64,000 nucleotides of DNA from Buxus sempervirens (GCA_947561395.2 OX387184.1:17216205-17280204); one strand, 5' to 3'. Positions 45,746 to 58,448 are shown, counted from the first letter of the stretch. A program made the numbers and translations. The notes: a model not told the origin generated them from the letters alone.

Positions 45746-46707
45746 GGATCCGTAGGGTAGATCCCCATGTGCTCTAATCTGTGAGATGTGGCTGCTTTGA
45801 ATATCCTGATCATGTTTTAATTGTTTTTATGTTGAATCTGAATGAATCACATGAATTCATGATATTTATAGCATGAGATCCCCACTTTTTGCTAAAATTT
45901 GGATTTTCCACATATTTGCACCTACAGCACTGTTTTTGTGATATTAGGCTAATGGATTTATCATGATCAGTATGATAGATCTGGATTCATAAGCCTAAAA
46001 GTAAATTCTAGGGTTTTATGATATGGTTTTTGAATCGTTTTTCATTATTGAGAGAAGACCCTACGGTCTAAGTTCTCCCCTTTTGATGTTCTTCATCAAC
46101 ATGGGTATTTTTGGTTTTGACTTCTTGATTTAATGTGAAATTTGGGCTATATCTATGTCCTAGACTGTTCAAGTTCAATTCTGAAATATTTTATAAAAAT
46201 CATATTTTTCTAGATTTCTAGAATTTAACTTGAAACCAGATTTTTGAATATTTCACTTTAGATTGGTTTTATCTCAATTTTATTTTAATCATGAAACCCC
46301 AGGAATGGTATGATCATATTTGAAAGTTCTGGATCAATCAGGCTATTCGTATGAAAAAACCATACAGTTTTGTCTTTTTTTTGTGATTTTTCATGATTTT
46401 TATAGCAAGCCTCTTTTCTTTGAAAAACATGAACAATGCCTGGCAACCACTTTGTGTGGATGAATAGGGGTGCCTAACACCTTCCCCTGTTCATAACCTA
46501 ATCCCCTTACCTATCTCTGGTTGTTTTTTTAGAGAGTTATTTTTACCCTAAAATTGCCTTTTTGAGCTTATTTGATATTTTGGTATCCATTCACACCTAA
46601 AAGGAATGGTGGTGACTCTTTGTTTTTTACCAATCTCGTGTGATGATTGAGGAAGTCATTGAATTGATTTTTCCCATGTCTCACAAAATCCATCCACCTT
46701 CTCTGCC

Positions 46708-47583
46708 TCATGTTAAGATCCCTCTGGAAAATATGTATCTCAAACTCTTATAATCTGAGAAAATCTCAAACTCAACCCATAAGTAATGCCTCCATATCTT
46801 CAATGCGAAGACTATGGCTGCCAACTCCAAGTCGTGAGTGGGGTAATTATTCTCATGAGGTTTTAATAAACGGGAATATGCTTCAACTCGATCCTGCTGC
46901 ATTAGCACACAACCCAAACCAATCCTGGATGCATCACAATAGACAGTGAAAGGCTCATCCATGGATAGTACAATCAATACTGGAGTCGTGGTAAGTCTCT
47001 ACTTCAACTGCTGAAAACTCTGCTCACACTTGTCATCCCACTTAAATGGAATTGCTTTCTTAGTTAAATTGGACAACGGTGATGCTAGCTCAGAAAAACC
47101 CTCAATGAATTAGCGGTAATATCCAACCATGCTAGGGAAATTGCGCATCTCTGTCATTGTGGTAGGTCTAGGCCAATCTGAAACTGCCTGGACTTTGATG
47201 GGGTCCACTGAAATACCCTCACCTGAGATGATGTGACCAAGAAAAGAGATTTGCCTCAGCCAAAACTGGCACTTACTGAAAGTGTGGAGTACTATTCTTA
47301 GATGCCCAACATTCTTCTCCTGAGTCTTGGAGTATAACAAAATATCATCGATGAAAACCAACACAAAGTTATCCAGATACTGATGGAAAATTCGGTTCAT
47401 AAGGTTCACGAATTCTGCGGGGGCATTAGTCAACCCAAACAGCATGACTAGAAACTCATAGTGCCCATACCTAGTCCGAAATGCTGTCTTCTCTATATCT
47501 TCTTCAACTACTCTTAACTGATGATAGTCTGATCTCAAATCAATCTTGGAAAACCAAGATGCGCCTCTCAACTGATCAAACAA
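46708..47583 (-). pseudogene. Reverse transcriptase and RNase H start of the Tekay-like element
   Basis: Chromovirus RT signatures: [36 protein letters not shown] and the catalytic FIDDILLYS. The fingers-palm end reads [11 protein letters not shown]. RNase H begins near 46,977 with [15 protein letters not shown] and [20 protein letters not shown]. Part of a broken element. Confidence 0.85.
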
Positions 47584-47593
47584 GCCGTCGATC

Positions 47594-48631
47594 CTAGGTC
47601 TCTTCTACTGTGTCACTTCTGGTCTCTTTTACTGCAACTGAAGCAACTAACCCAATCCGACTATCCAATCCCTCACAGATAAAGCAATAAGTTGGCTGAT
47701 CAAGCTTACTAACTATAACTGTCCCTTTATGATAGTCAATAGTGACATAGTGTCTAAATAACCGGTATATCCCCAATATCACATCAAATCTGCTGAACTC
47801 CAGCTCAATTAAATCCCCACGTAACTTTACTCGACCCATCCTGATCATACAGTCTCTATATACAATTTGGACCCTAGTGGTCTCTCCCAAAGGTGTGTGC
47901 ACAGAAAAAGTAGAATCCAAAAAAATAGACAACAACCCAATACGATGTACACATGCAGGTGTGATAAATGATCTAGATGCTCCAAAATCAAATAAACATA
48001 CAGTAGATCTACTACAAATAAATAGTATACCTCTGACAAGTTCTGGTGCTCCATACTCCTCCTCATAAGCCTCTACGGCATTCACTCTAGCTGCCTTGGG
48101 TGCTGCACCTCGGCCCTGGGGTCCTGTCCTGCCCTGTGGTTTCTGTCCCACAGCTGCCTTGGGTGCTGGTAAAGTCTGAGTCTGAATCGGTGCACCCGAT
48201 GGCTGCAATCCCATAGGAAAACGGCCCATCTGTAAGTTCTGATAAGTGGAGGGGTTAGAACAATCCGAGATGCGATGTCCAAACTTCCCACATCTAAAGC
48301 ATGCTCCATATGGCGCAGCACATGGCCTTGGGACATGGAACCTCTCACACTGCTGGCATCTAGGAGGTCCAGGTCTATAAGCCTGCTCACCACTGGGTCT
48401 ACTGCTCTGACCCTCAGTCTTAGGTTTCTTGACTGCTTGAGCCAACTGCCTCTGCGGGAACCTGGGTCTACCCTGATCTGGTCGCTTCTCATCAATTAGG
48501 TGTTCTGCTCTCTCAGCTCGGCGAACTAACTCTGAATAACTGGGGCACTCAATCACAAATACCCGGTCTTTAATTTCAGACCTCAGTCCCCTCTCAAAGT
48601 GCTCCCGCCTATATGTCTCACAAGTAACCAT
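47594..48631 (-). pseudogene. gag C-terminal part, zinc knuckle and protease of the Tekay-like element
   Basis: CETYRREHFERGLR continues the gag core; a CCHC knuckle (CFRCGKFGHRISDC) lies near 48,240-48,300. A retropepsin segment follows with LFDFGASRSFI and VILGIYRL, the place and order usual for chromoviruses. Part of a broken element. Confidence 0.8.
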
Positions 48632-48684
48632 CTGCGGGGCAAAACGGCTAATTCATCAAATCAAGCCTCATATTGTAACACTGT

Positions 48685-50882
48685 TGTGCGCACCTGTTTT
48701 TGCATGGCGAAGCGCACGTGAGAGTGCGTGCCTCGGGACATTTGGAATCGCCACTGCCTGAAAGGTGTAGGCAGACACCAGGGTACCTATTTGGTCTAAT
48801 TTTAATTGGTCTGCGGCTTTTTAGAGACTCTGGCTAAGTTCTCAGTTACGTCCAAGGAAGTCTGAAGACACCCTGGCCCGCTCCGTCGGTTTTGCGGGTC
48901 CCTCGAGTCTCCTTGGTTTGAGTCAACTTAGTCTCACCCTTTCCTAGTCCAGCATGCTTGTTTATTGAGTCTGGGTGGGGGCCACTGAAGGTGTAGGTCC
49001 CCTTTATTTTAATTGATTTTATCTTTTTAATCCTTTTGTGAAGTGGGTCGGACATGGGCCCCGTTGGAAGGTCCATTGGGCTCTCATGTTGGACTTCAGT
49101 AAAGCCCAAGGCCCATTAGGGTTATTGGGTAACCTTATTGGGCTTGGTTATTTGGTTTAAAGATTGATTAAATATTTATAAGATTAGTGGGTTAAAGCTT
49201 TTAGGGCCCAATGGGCTTGGATTTGGCCCATGGACAATTAACCAAGTGGCCTTGGGCCCGTTTATCGGAAACAGGCCTTGGTTTGGGCTGAATTGAATGT
49301 GGGCCCCGTTGGAAGGCCCAAAAAAGCCTTGGTGGGCCCAGATGGGCCCCTGGTCTCAAAAAGGGAAGCCCAATGGGTTCGGATTGTATCAAAACGGGTC
49401 AAAGAAAATGGATTTTTAATTAATCGTAGAACTTGATCGCATATGCAATGCGGTCTAGGTAGAACCGCATTTGCTCTGCGGTTCAGGTCTGACGGCATAT
49501 ATAATGCGGTTCAGGTCTGACCGCATAGAGAACCACACTGAGTATGCGGTTCAGCTCGACTTTCGAAAATGGCCAAAATTTCTCTAAGAACCAGTTCACC
49601 TTCCTTCCCACGCCGTTCGTGACTTACTACGAGCTTCAGAATGAATTCACAGTGGCTTTTAAATCTCATTCAAGACCCAAAAACATACTTTTCATCCATT
49701 CATTCACATGCATATGGGATTGACCACAAATAACCATACGAGCTAAACCAAATCATACATGAGAATAATAGAATAAAGCATATGATAACAATAACAGATT
49801 CTAAAGATTTAAACTTGATTTTGAAAGAGATTTAGAAATTCCAAAGGTGGAACAAAAAGTGTGTGACCGTGACTTAAAAAAAGATTTCATGTTAGTATCT
49901 GTAATGGATGAAAGCAGACCAAAACAGGCCTTAACGTGCTATCCTATATACTCCCAGTGTATGTGTGTGAAGCCTGTGCCCTAGAAGAATACTAAAACAG
50001 TTAACAAAATGAAGTGAACGGGGTTTGTGGGTCTTGAATGGGTTGAAGGTGGTAATGGAGGCTGTAGAGAGGCAGGGGTCGGCAGGGCATAGAGGCCTCA
50101 CAAACAATAGGGGGTGGACGCCTATTTATAGGCAAAAACTCCGTGGCCGCATTTGTAGTGCGGTCATGCCTTGACAGCATTTCAAATGCGGTCGAGCTGC
50201 CCATGTGCACAAATCCATGCTAATCTGCCAGCTGTCGCCATTGGTGACACGTGGCAGCCTTCTAGAAGGATAGAATCGCATTTTATGTGCGGTCATGCCT
50301 GGAACGCATTTAAAATGTGGTCGCGCACGTTTTTTAAATTCTGGATTTGAAATCCTTTATCTAATTTAGTTTTGAGTTCAGATTCTATTCGATTTCTTTG
50401 GATATTTTGATTATTTTAATGCAAAAAATCTAGATATTCTTTATAAAATAATTATTTAATTTCTGATATTTATTTATTCTACCTTTTGCTGCTGTTTTGC
50501 CACGTGGGCAGTTTTTCTGAAATTTTGACCAGTCATAACTTTCTTGTCAGATGTCCGATTCAGCAAACTTAGTGTCGTTGAAATCAGCTCGGAATTCTCT
50601 ATCCACTGAGCTAGAATATGGCGGCAAATTCTATTTTTAACAGAAAGTCAATTTCTGCTCTCCACAAAGTTTGACCAGGTCATAACTTCTTCGTCTGGAC
50701 TCCGATTTGAGCAAACTCAGTTGCGTTGGAGCCGTGTTGGAGTTTCCTTTTCATTGGGAAGAAGTTTAGTGGACAATTTGCACCTGATCAAAAAGTCAAA
50801 TTTTGGCTCCCTCAGGGTTTGACTTTTTAGTTAAAATTTTTATTTTTTGCATTTTTTTGGGTGCAAAAATCAGGTGCTAACA
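48685..50882 (-). mobile_element. Solo LTR, 2.2 kb, inserted in the gag of the Tekay-like element
   Basis: The edges are TGTGCGCACC and GGTGCTAACA. The flanking 5-bp repeats are actgt (48,680-48,684) and attgt (50,883-50,887), one base different. It shares end sequences and layout with the solo LTR at 43,182. The minus-strand TATA box is near 50,122 (tataaatagg). Dyads of the form CCGCA..TGCGG stand at 50,145-50,320 and at 49,430-49,560. No coding sequence of its own. Confidence 0.87.
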
Positions 50883-50887
50883 ATTGT

Positions 50888-51505
50888 CTGTCCTCCCTGA
50901 GTGATATACATGAACTCCCTCGCCTTCTGACGGCGGAACTCAGCAGTAAAATAGAGCTCAAAGAAAAGCTCCTTGAATCTCCCCTATGAAGTCTGCTCAT
51001 CAGGCTCAGTCCTTCTCTTCATAGATCGCCACCAATGGACAGCCTCTCCCTCAAACATGAAAGTGGCCAGTCTAACCCGTCAGTCCTCGGGGCACTCCAT
51101 AGCGTCAAGTATCCACTCCATCCTAAGCATCCATCACTTAGCCTCCATAGGGTCTGCCTGACCTCCAAAAGACGGAGGTCCCATTTTATGGAACCTCTCT
51201 AGCTCCCGTGCATCGTAGTCGTCAATGTGATCTCTCCTCGGGGCCTTTTCATCCTCTCGGTTCCTCTTCGATCCGCCAATAAATTCGGTCACAGCCTTAA
51301 TAGCTCTCCAAATATCCTCATATGGGGTGAGGGCAACAACAGGTGGTGGAGGTGGAATAGGTTGCTCTACAGCTGGAGGATCCACATACTGCTCTGCCTG
51401 TGGGGCCACAAATGGCTCTGGCTCCCCAGCTGGCATCATCCAGGGAACGGATACTGCTCTACCTCTGCCTCTTGATCTAGTGTTCATGATGAAGATCAAC
51501 TGCAA
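50888..51505 (-). pseudogene. gag N-terminal part of the Tekay-like element
   Basis: Starts MNTRSRGRGRAV just inside the primer site, with a Pro/Glu-rich stretch (PPPPPVVALTPYEDIWRA), then FHKMGPPSFGGQADPMEAK, the standard start of the Retrotrans_gag core in chromoviruses. It continues on the far side of the inserted solo LTR. Part of a broken element. Confidence 0.8.
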
Positions 51506-51630
51506 AAGACAAACATTAAATTAGGCAAAAAGGACCTCTCATCCTAGAAAATCAATTAGGGTACAATCTAGTGTATCACACATCACCCAATTCCTTGCCT
51601 AAAGGTCAGCTACCTAGGATTAGGATCCTA

Positions 51631-51643
51631 TTGCTCTGATACC
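51631..51643 (-). other. Primer binding site for initiator tRNA-Met
   Basis: On the minus strand it reads TGGTATCAGAGCA, the standard complement of the 3' end of tRNA-iMet, four bases inside the LTR edge. It fixes the orientation of the element and the LTR edge. Confidence 0.92.
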
Positions 51644-51647
51644 ATCT

Positions 51648-54121
51648 TTGTAAAGCCCCAGATCCAAGTTTATTTAAAAACATAAACCCAAATATGGTTC
51701 GTTAGGGAAAATGGCCCAAACAACTAATCCAGACTTAAACAATTTCATTTATTATATTAGAGTGCGGAAATAAACGACATCTTTCAAGAAGCGTGGAATT
51801 AAACCACCAAAATAATCCATTAATATTTCATCTATGAAGTCTGGAAAGGGTTCAACTAAAATAAAATAAGTGACATCCACCAATGGTGTGTAATTAGAAT
51901 ACTAATAATCCTTCAAATAACATCAAAATCCTCAAATAATATAACTAAAGTCAATCCCTCAAAATAAATCTAATTATCTCTCCATGTCCTCCTGGACCTA
52001 CACAGGAATGAAATACTCTTCTTCCTGGTAATCACAGTAATCCCCCGAAGTCTCTACCCTAGGAACATCCTCTCTAGGAATATCTGAAAACAAAACCGAT
52101 AAAACGATAATGTGAGAAACAACATCTCAGTAAGCAGTCATGCAAATAGTTAACCACAATAAAATATGCAACGCTTAATTAGGATAATTACAATAAAATA
52201 CAAGACAACAATAAAATAAACAATTGTCCACCTCATGGAACTCATAAAATAGAATACCAGAGAAAGAGAGTAGACATGTGCCAATATGCTACCTAACCGA
52301 ATTACAATGGACCAGCCGCCTTGCAGTCTGGCTATTCAACACCAATAGAAGAATCCAACCATGAGTTAGCATGTACGACCCAACCTATCCAGGAGTGGGT
52401 AACGTAGTGACCGACCTATCCAGGAGCGGTACCATCCTTGAGATGATGGAATGCCTCAGATATAGAATTCAAACCCTTCTAATAAATGTTTCACTTACTA
52501 GCTATTCTATGGATCCATATAACTGCTAAGCCCACTTAACAGTGAGAAAACAAACCAGGGAATGGACATACTTTTCAATAACAACCACAAATACAGAACC
52601 TTATCCATATAACCAAATCCGCCCTGTGGAAATAATAAATCAGGTACCTGCCTTATCACAACAGTGACCCAAAAACCAAAACAGAATGCACCAAGTCATA
52701 TGTCCAAAACTCTAGTTTTCAACAGGCGAATATGTCTCGAATGTGTATCGACTCCATCGATGCACCAAATACCCTCATATCACCTTAACACAGGTGTATG
52801 AACTCACAAAACCAACTTTGGTTAAAAGTAAAATCCTTTGGAATAACGGAATCAAGTAAAAGTGCCTCTTTGGAAACATCTGCCCAAAATCTTTATAAAA
52901 TTGAATTTTAAACATTTGCTAGTTCAAACAATCCCCAAATACCCCAAACTTGATGGTATATAGGATAAAATTAGATAAAAACACTTCCGTAGTGAAAAAC
53001 TAGGTTGAAAGGTCATTTTCAAAAAATCTGACAGACAGGGTGCTCTAACGGCCTTACACAATGGGTCGTTTCAGGGTTGGTCACTTGATAGATTGCTCGA
53101 GTGACTGTTCAAGCCACAATTCAATTTCAAAAAATTGCTCTCGGGTTTTGAAATATACATAGGGCGCTCGAGCGACTACTCAGGCGGCCCGATACGTTAA
53201 AAATCCGAAAGTTTACAAAAATTCAATAATAATTTCACAACTTAATATCCAATGCATCAAATCCATTCTAAAACACTTAATAAAAATGTTAGAACAATTT
53301 CCAATAAGTAAAATATCATAAATAACAAATACAACTCATCAAATTACCGAATAACCATGAATATCGACTAAACAAGACTTTATTTTTGTGCAAGATTTAA
53401 AGGGACTACTTACCTGGTTTTGGGAACTAAAACCTCTCCTAAAAGCAACAAAATATCATCACAAATATGCTCCAACAATCTTACAAGCCTTGATCTCGTC
53501 TGAGTTAAGAAAAATCATGTTTTTTGAAATCTAACAACACATCTTTCTCTCAAAAACATAATTTTCTCTTGGTTTGCTCTTACCTGAGTTTCTATGCACG
53601 AAAATCTCCTTCTTCCTTCTCTAAGACGGATCCAACAGGTTGTTTAGGGTTAAGTTTTGATAACAAGAAGCGAAGAGAAAAACAAGAGGAACAATAGAAG
53701 TGGGCGTGCGGCTGCTTCTATTTGTGTTTTGATCTCAACGTGCATAATCCATGCAATATTAGGTTTTGTTTATTATTTGTTTCTTTTACCAATTTGCCCT
53801 TCTTCTTTAAGCTAAACCCTTAAACCAACTAAACCTTTGGGTCAACCCATTATCTTTAGATTCGACGAATCTCCCTAATTCCTTATCTTTTATTTTAATT
53901 AGCTCATACTAATTTAAACCACAGCAATAACTAGCAATTATTTACATAAAAATTGTATTTAGTCTAAAATCATGAACTCGTCTTATATAGGTTCCCCACT
54001 TTCCTCCGGTTCATTTTGTACTCTTCCAGGTCGAACCAAAATTTCATCTCCTGCATATTATTTACCCAATTAGTCTATTTAATAATTAGTTTTATCTATC
54101 ACTAAAATCTGGGATTTTACA
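51648..54121 (-). repeat. 5' LTR of the Tekay-like element, 2.47 kb
   Basis: On the minus strand it starts TGTAAAATCCCAGATTTTAG at 54,121 and ends CTGGGGCTTTACA at 51,648. The outer neighbour is LINE sequence starting gagac. The partner LTR is not in the window, so no age can be read from LTR divergence. Confidence 0.85.
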
Positions 54122-55320
54122 GAGACACCAAGATATCTTATTGGTAGAGAACCTATAGGGAACCCAGACGTACCTGCAATCTCTTTCTTAACTTGCTCCT
54201 CCAAACCCAACAAGAATATAGCACTCTTGTCTCTATTTACATGCAACCTCGCCACTTGCTTAAATTTTTAAAGAGCTTTCATCATGCACGTAATCGATTG
54301 TTGGTCCCCATGTGAGAACATGAACAGATCATTTGCGAAGTACAGAGCTTTGATGCCTATTTTTTTCATACCTGTAGTGGTATCGAAAATTTGATTTCGT
54401 GTTTTCCTGAAGAATCATGTTGAAGGTTTCCATGACCAGCACGAAGAGATATGGCGATATTGGATCACCTTGCCTAATGCCTTTTGAACTTTGGAAGAAA
54501 CCCACCATGCTCCCATTAATCATCAGAGAAAAAGATGGAGTAGTTACACACTCCATGATCCAATCTATGAACCTATGGGGAAAGTTCATACCTTGAAGTG
54601 TTTCTAATATACATTTCCACGATATCGTATCATAAGCCTTGCGCAAATCCACTTTTAGTGCACACTTGGGTTGGGGGCTTCGGAGGTGGTACTTGTGCAG
54701 CAACTCTTGAGAGAGTAGGATGTTGCCCGCAATATTCCTGCCTGGAATGAAGGCGGACTGATATTCCCCAACAATGTCATTAATCACCTTTTTCATCCTA
54801 TTCGCCAAGATTTTTGCGATACACTTGTAAAGAGTATTAACACAAGAGATCGGCCTGAAGTCGCTTACCTTCGCTGAATTTCTTCCCTTTGGTATGAGGA
54901 TGATACACAAATTATTATCCTGTTTCAGCATTTTCCCTGCCCTGAAGAAGCTGCCGATGGCTTCCAACACATCATCCCCTATTACATGCCATGCTTTTTT
55001 AAAGAAGGATGGAGGGAACCCATTGGGGCCTGGTGCTTTATCTTCTTTTGCTTTGATCTCGTCTCTGGATACCTCCTTCTCCAGTTCATGGGTTTTGTGT
55101 TCGTCAATTTTCCTTTCGAACTGTGGAATTTGCGTCCAACTTTCAGTCTGCTCCCCTCCCAACAACTGTTTGTAATATTCTACAAACATGTTTTGTATTT
55201 GCACCTCATCTTCAACCTTGATTCCGTCCTCTGTATACACACTCATAATATGGTTGGTAGCCCTCCTTGCGATCAGCGAATTATGAAAGAACTTGGTGTT
55301 AAGATCACCTTCCTTTAGCC
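54122..55320 (-). pseudogene. LINE A reverse transcriptase
   Basis: Domains in order: KAPGPNGFPPSFFKKAW, IILIPKGRNSAKVSDFRPIS, YQSAFIPGRNI, ALKVDLRKAYDTISW and GIRQGDPISPYLFVL. The catalytic box reads FAND at 54,328-54,339 where L1 elements have FADD, so a catalytic Asp has been lost, and a frameshift lies just before it. The sequence ends at the LTR edge. It starts near 55,246 (MSVYTEDG), with the linker WLKEGDLNTKFFHNSL upstream joined to the endonuclease part past an in-frame stop near 55,322. Confidence 0.9.
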
Positions 55321-55321
55321 A

Positions 55322-56382
55322 CTAAACTCGTGATTTCTGTTTATTCAGAGCTTCTTCATCCCTTAGAGATTGCATTAATTCAGAATGGATCTCATGCTCC
55401 TTAACTTGCAGTCGACTATCAAAAGGCCTCCCTTGCATTTCAATTTGACATAGGTGTAGTTCCCTCCTTAGATCTTGTGTTTTAGCAGCAACATCATGCA
55501 GTCCTTTCAAATTGCACCACTCCTTAAGCTTTTCTTTGACTAATTTCAGTTTTTTAACCACTCTAAACATGGGGGAACCACTCACTTGAGTATCCCATGC
55601 TTCTTCCACCACTTGGATAAATCCCACATGCTCCGTCCAATAGTTAAAGAATCTAAACGGTTTAAGTCCAGGACTGCTATCCCTCCAAATTGTCACAACA
55701 GGAGAGTGATCCGATATTCCCTGTGGCAAAACTCAGCTTCAGATGCATTGTACTTTGTTAACCATGCCATATTAACAAGAGCTCTATCCAATTTACATAA
55801 AATTCTGTTTGTACCCTCACTTCTATTACTCAATGTATACATAGCTCCTTTGAACTTTAGGCCCTGTAGGCCACATTCATCAACACATTCATTAAATTCA
55901 CTGACTGCATTAGTATTGATCTGGTTTCCACCCACTTTTTCTGCCGCAGATCTAACACAGTTAAAATCTCCAACTATCAGGGTTGGTTGGTTGGTAGCCT
56001 GTAACTTCAGATCCCTCCAAAGACTTCTTCTTTCTCTACTATCATTTGCCCCGTACACAAAACTTACAAGACATGTCTTCTGCACTTGGAAGAAATCCAT
56101 GTAAGTCTGTACAACCTGATCCGAACTGGCCAATTTTGTTACTGAAACCACCCCCGGATTGAACAGAATCCAGATCCGACCTTTGAGTGCCCTATCGTAA
56201 TTGGTCATTAGATCCCAGCTTTCATTGATCATGTTCTTCGCAAAATAAGAGTTGATTTGTCTGACTTTTGTTTCCACCAGGCATAGCACACTAATTTTTT
56301 GCATTCGAATAAGGTTCCTTACCTCACCCTGCTTTCCGGGGTCATTCAAACCCCTAATATTCCACATTGCAATCTTAAACAT
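55322..56382 (-). pseudogene. LINE A endonuclease and linker
   Basis: An exonuclease-endonuclease-phosphatase fold begins MFKIAMWNIRGLNDP at 56,382, with LCLVETKV, LIVGDFNCV (Asp and Asn of the active site) and LDRALVNMAW. The SDHSPVV motif lies in another frame at about 55,715, so a frameshift near 55,720 separates it. The linker up to 55,322 is helical and charged. Family length for this part is normal. Confidence 0.88.
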
Positions 56383-57699
56383 TACTGGGTGGCTCCCCCT
56401 TCCACCCTATAGATCATATCTGAGATGTTACTTTTGCTAGGAGCTTTTGCTTGCTTCATAGCAATCTCGTCCACCAAGATGTTTTTCCTGTTTGTCCTTT
56501 TGCTCTTTTTCTTGGAAGCTTTAGTCTCCTGATGAGTCACTGGCAAGTCTGATAAAATCTGGAAACTGTTAGGACTCTCCACAGCAATCGGTTCCACACC
56601 AATCAGATCCACACTGATTGATTCCACAGCAATCGGTTCAACATCAATCCCTTCAAATTGGTCCTCTTGTTGTCTCTTCTCTTCACTATCGGTTGTGCTC
56701 AGTATATTGTCTTGAACTTGGTTGTCAGCCAGCACTAGTTCCTTCCCCACACTTGCTTCCTCAGTATTATTACTTGGTGTTGCTATTTCTGATCGAGCTG
56801 ACCCATCCATGAGTTGAACATCATCAAAGCCTTGAGGGCATTGACTTACCCCACCTTTATTCACTACCTCCTCCTCGGCATTTCTCTCCCAAGTATCATT
56901 CAGAGATATCTTCTTTCCTGTTGGTTTCCATACATGAACTTGGGCAGGGCATTTCGAGCTGTTATGACCAAAAACCTTGCATTGGGCACAGCATACCGGC
57001 TTCCACGGATACTCAACCTTAATCTTAATAACATCCTTCTGAACTTGCAGCATAACAATATCCGCGAATGCACAATCCGTATCCACTTCGACACATATTT
57101 TAGCAAACTGAAGTCTGGACCGTTTTTGCGTAGCTTCATCCATGTATTGCAGCACACCTATGCCACTAGCAATGTGGCTCAGGCCTTCCACAGACCAGAA
57201 CTCAAGGGGAATATTGAACATTTTCACCCAAATAGGGATACGATTGAATTCAGACTTCTGAAACTGCATACCCGGTTTCCACTCTTGAACCACCATAAGC
57301 CTTCCAGCAAAATGCCACTGTCCCTCATCCAATACCTTATCCCTGATTCTATGGTTAATGAATCTAAAAAGGAAAAAACCATCGGCAGTGATGCTTGTCT
57401 CCATTGTGCCATGACGCCCCCATAATGGCTATCAACTTCACAACAGCAAATGGGAGCTTCTTATCCATGAAGTGACCCACTAAGCATCCTTCCTAGCTCT
57501 TGATGCCATTCTCTACAACCTCTTGAGGAGGAGAAATGAGAGGTATCCCATCAACAACTTCATGCTGAAAAAAACGTAGCTTGGTTCTCTGGGATGGAGA
57601 AGACTTTCCAAACAGGGCAGACCAGTTCTTTGGCTCTGCATTAGTTTGAGTCCGCTCAATAGAAGAACCCGGCTCAGACACTCCAATATTGCGGTTCAA
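56382..57699 (-). pseudogene. LINE A ORF1 (DUF4283 and zinc knuckle)
   Basis: Starts MNRNIGVSEPG near 57,699. NWSALFGKS and LRFFQHEVVDGIPLISPP form the N-terminal arm, and DUF4283 follows (DGFFLFRFINHRIRDKVLDE, WHFAGRLMVVQEWKPGM, RIPIWVKMFNIPLEFWS). A CCHC knuckle is seen as CCAQCKVFGHNSSKCP near 56,970. The last third is acidic and repeats 'ESISVD' and 'EPIAVES' words, and ends in a basic KKKSKRTNRK stretch. ORF1 proteins bind the LINE RNA. The frame is broken between 57,404 and 57,493. Confidence 0.87.
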
Positions 57700-57739
57700 A
57701 AGATTCGCGGCTAGGCTGGTTCAAGAAGACTATCACCAC

Positions 57740-58440
57740 TAGAGGTGACAATTGTGACCCGTGACCCGCCAACCTGCCCAAACCCGCCCGGTCTTAGGCG
57801 GGTTAGGGTTGACTGTTTCAACAAATGGGTTGGGTTAGGGTCATGAATTCTCAACCCGATTATAAACGGGTTGGGTTAGGGTTTGACCCCTCAACCCGAA
57901 ATGACCTGATTACAACCTGTTTATTTTTTTGTGTAATAAAAGTTCGGAAAATTATAATAACAATACTTGTGGCTATTCAATCTTTCTTCTTTTAATATAA
58001 ATAATGACAAAAGGATAAAGTGAAGAAAGACTTTTTACGTATAAATATTTCAAATTTCTTAGTCTCTACTAATATAAATTGATGTATTGATGACAAGTAA
58101 AGTCTTTTAAAACTTTATTAGTATGTTTTAGTTCTTTTCTTCATGTTATTTTAGTTATATCTTAAGGATTGTTATGTTATTATGCTTGTTAGGTGTCCCT
58201 TAATATTAACATGAATTAAAAAATAGAATTTGTATAGACTTTGATATTAGAATGAATTAAAATTTTTAATAGTAATTTAAATTATTTAAACAGGTTGGCG
58301 GGTTGAAGCGGGTTAGAACGGGTTGGGACATTGTCCCAACCCGTTTATTAAACGGGCGGGTTCGGGTTGAGCCTTGGCTTGTTAACCCCATACATCAACC
58401 CAATCCGAACCCGCCCGAACCTGACCCATTGCCACCTCTA
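57740..58440. mobile_element. hAT-type MITE, 701 bp
   Basis: The left end tagaggtgacaattg and the right end in reverse complement (tagaggtggcaatgg) are hAT-type TIRs. A perfect 8-bp target duplication ATCACCAC flanks it (57,732-57,739 and 58,441-58,448), the hAT length. Subterminal parts are rich in ggcgggtt and gggttgggtt words in both orientations, and the middle 360 bp is AT-rich. There is no transposase, so it is non-autonomous. Confidence 0.95.
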
Positions 58441-58448
58441 ATCACCAC

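Larger units (their letters stand above)
42240..46700 (+). mobile_element. LTR-like region of uncertain edges, split by a solo LTR
   Basis: The order resembles the U3-R-U5 layout of the 33,983 LTR: an upstream 'gttgacttttt' part, a TATA box (tataaataaagg, 42,783), a candidate splice donor about 105 bp later (caggtaagt, 42,886), then a long 5' leader ending near 46,615 with ggaatggtggtgactctt, which recalls the 'gtggcgactc' words of the solo LTRs. A 155-bp tandem repeat and the solo LTR at 43,182-45,547 lie inside. Ends and lineage are not established. 45,741-46,700 otherwise contains no gene. Confidence 0.35.
46700..54121 (-). mobile_element. Ty3/gypsy Tekay-like chromovirus, broken
   Basis: On the minus strand: 5' LTR (51,648-54,121), primer site for tRNA-iMet (51,631-51,643), gag, a zinc knuckle and protease, then reverse transcriptase and the start of RNase H to about 46,700, where recognisable sequence stops. 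A solo LTR of another family (48,685-50,882) is inserted in gag. The element itself lies in a LINE, whose sequence resumes at 54,122. It is incomplete and carries several breaks. It must be older than the solo LTR and younger than the LINE. Confidence 0.85.
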
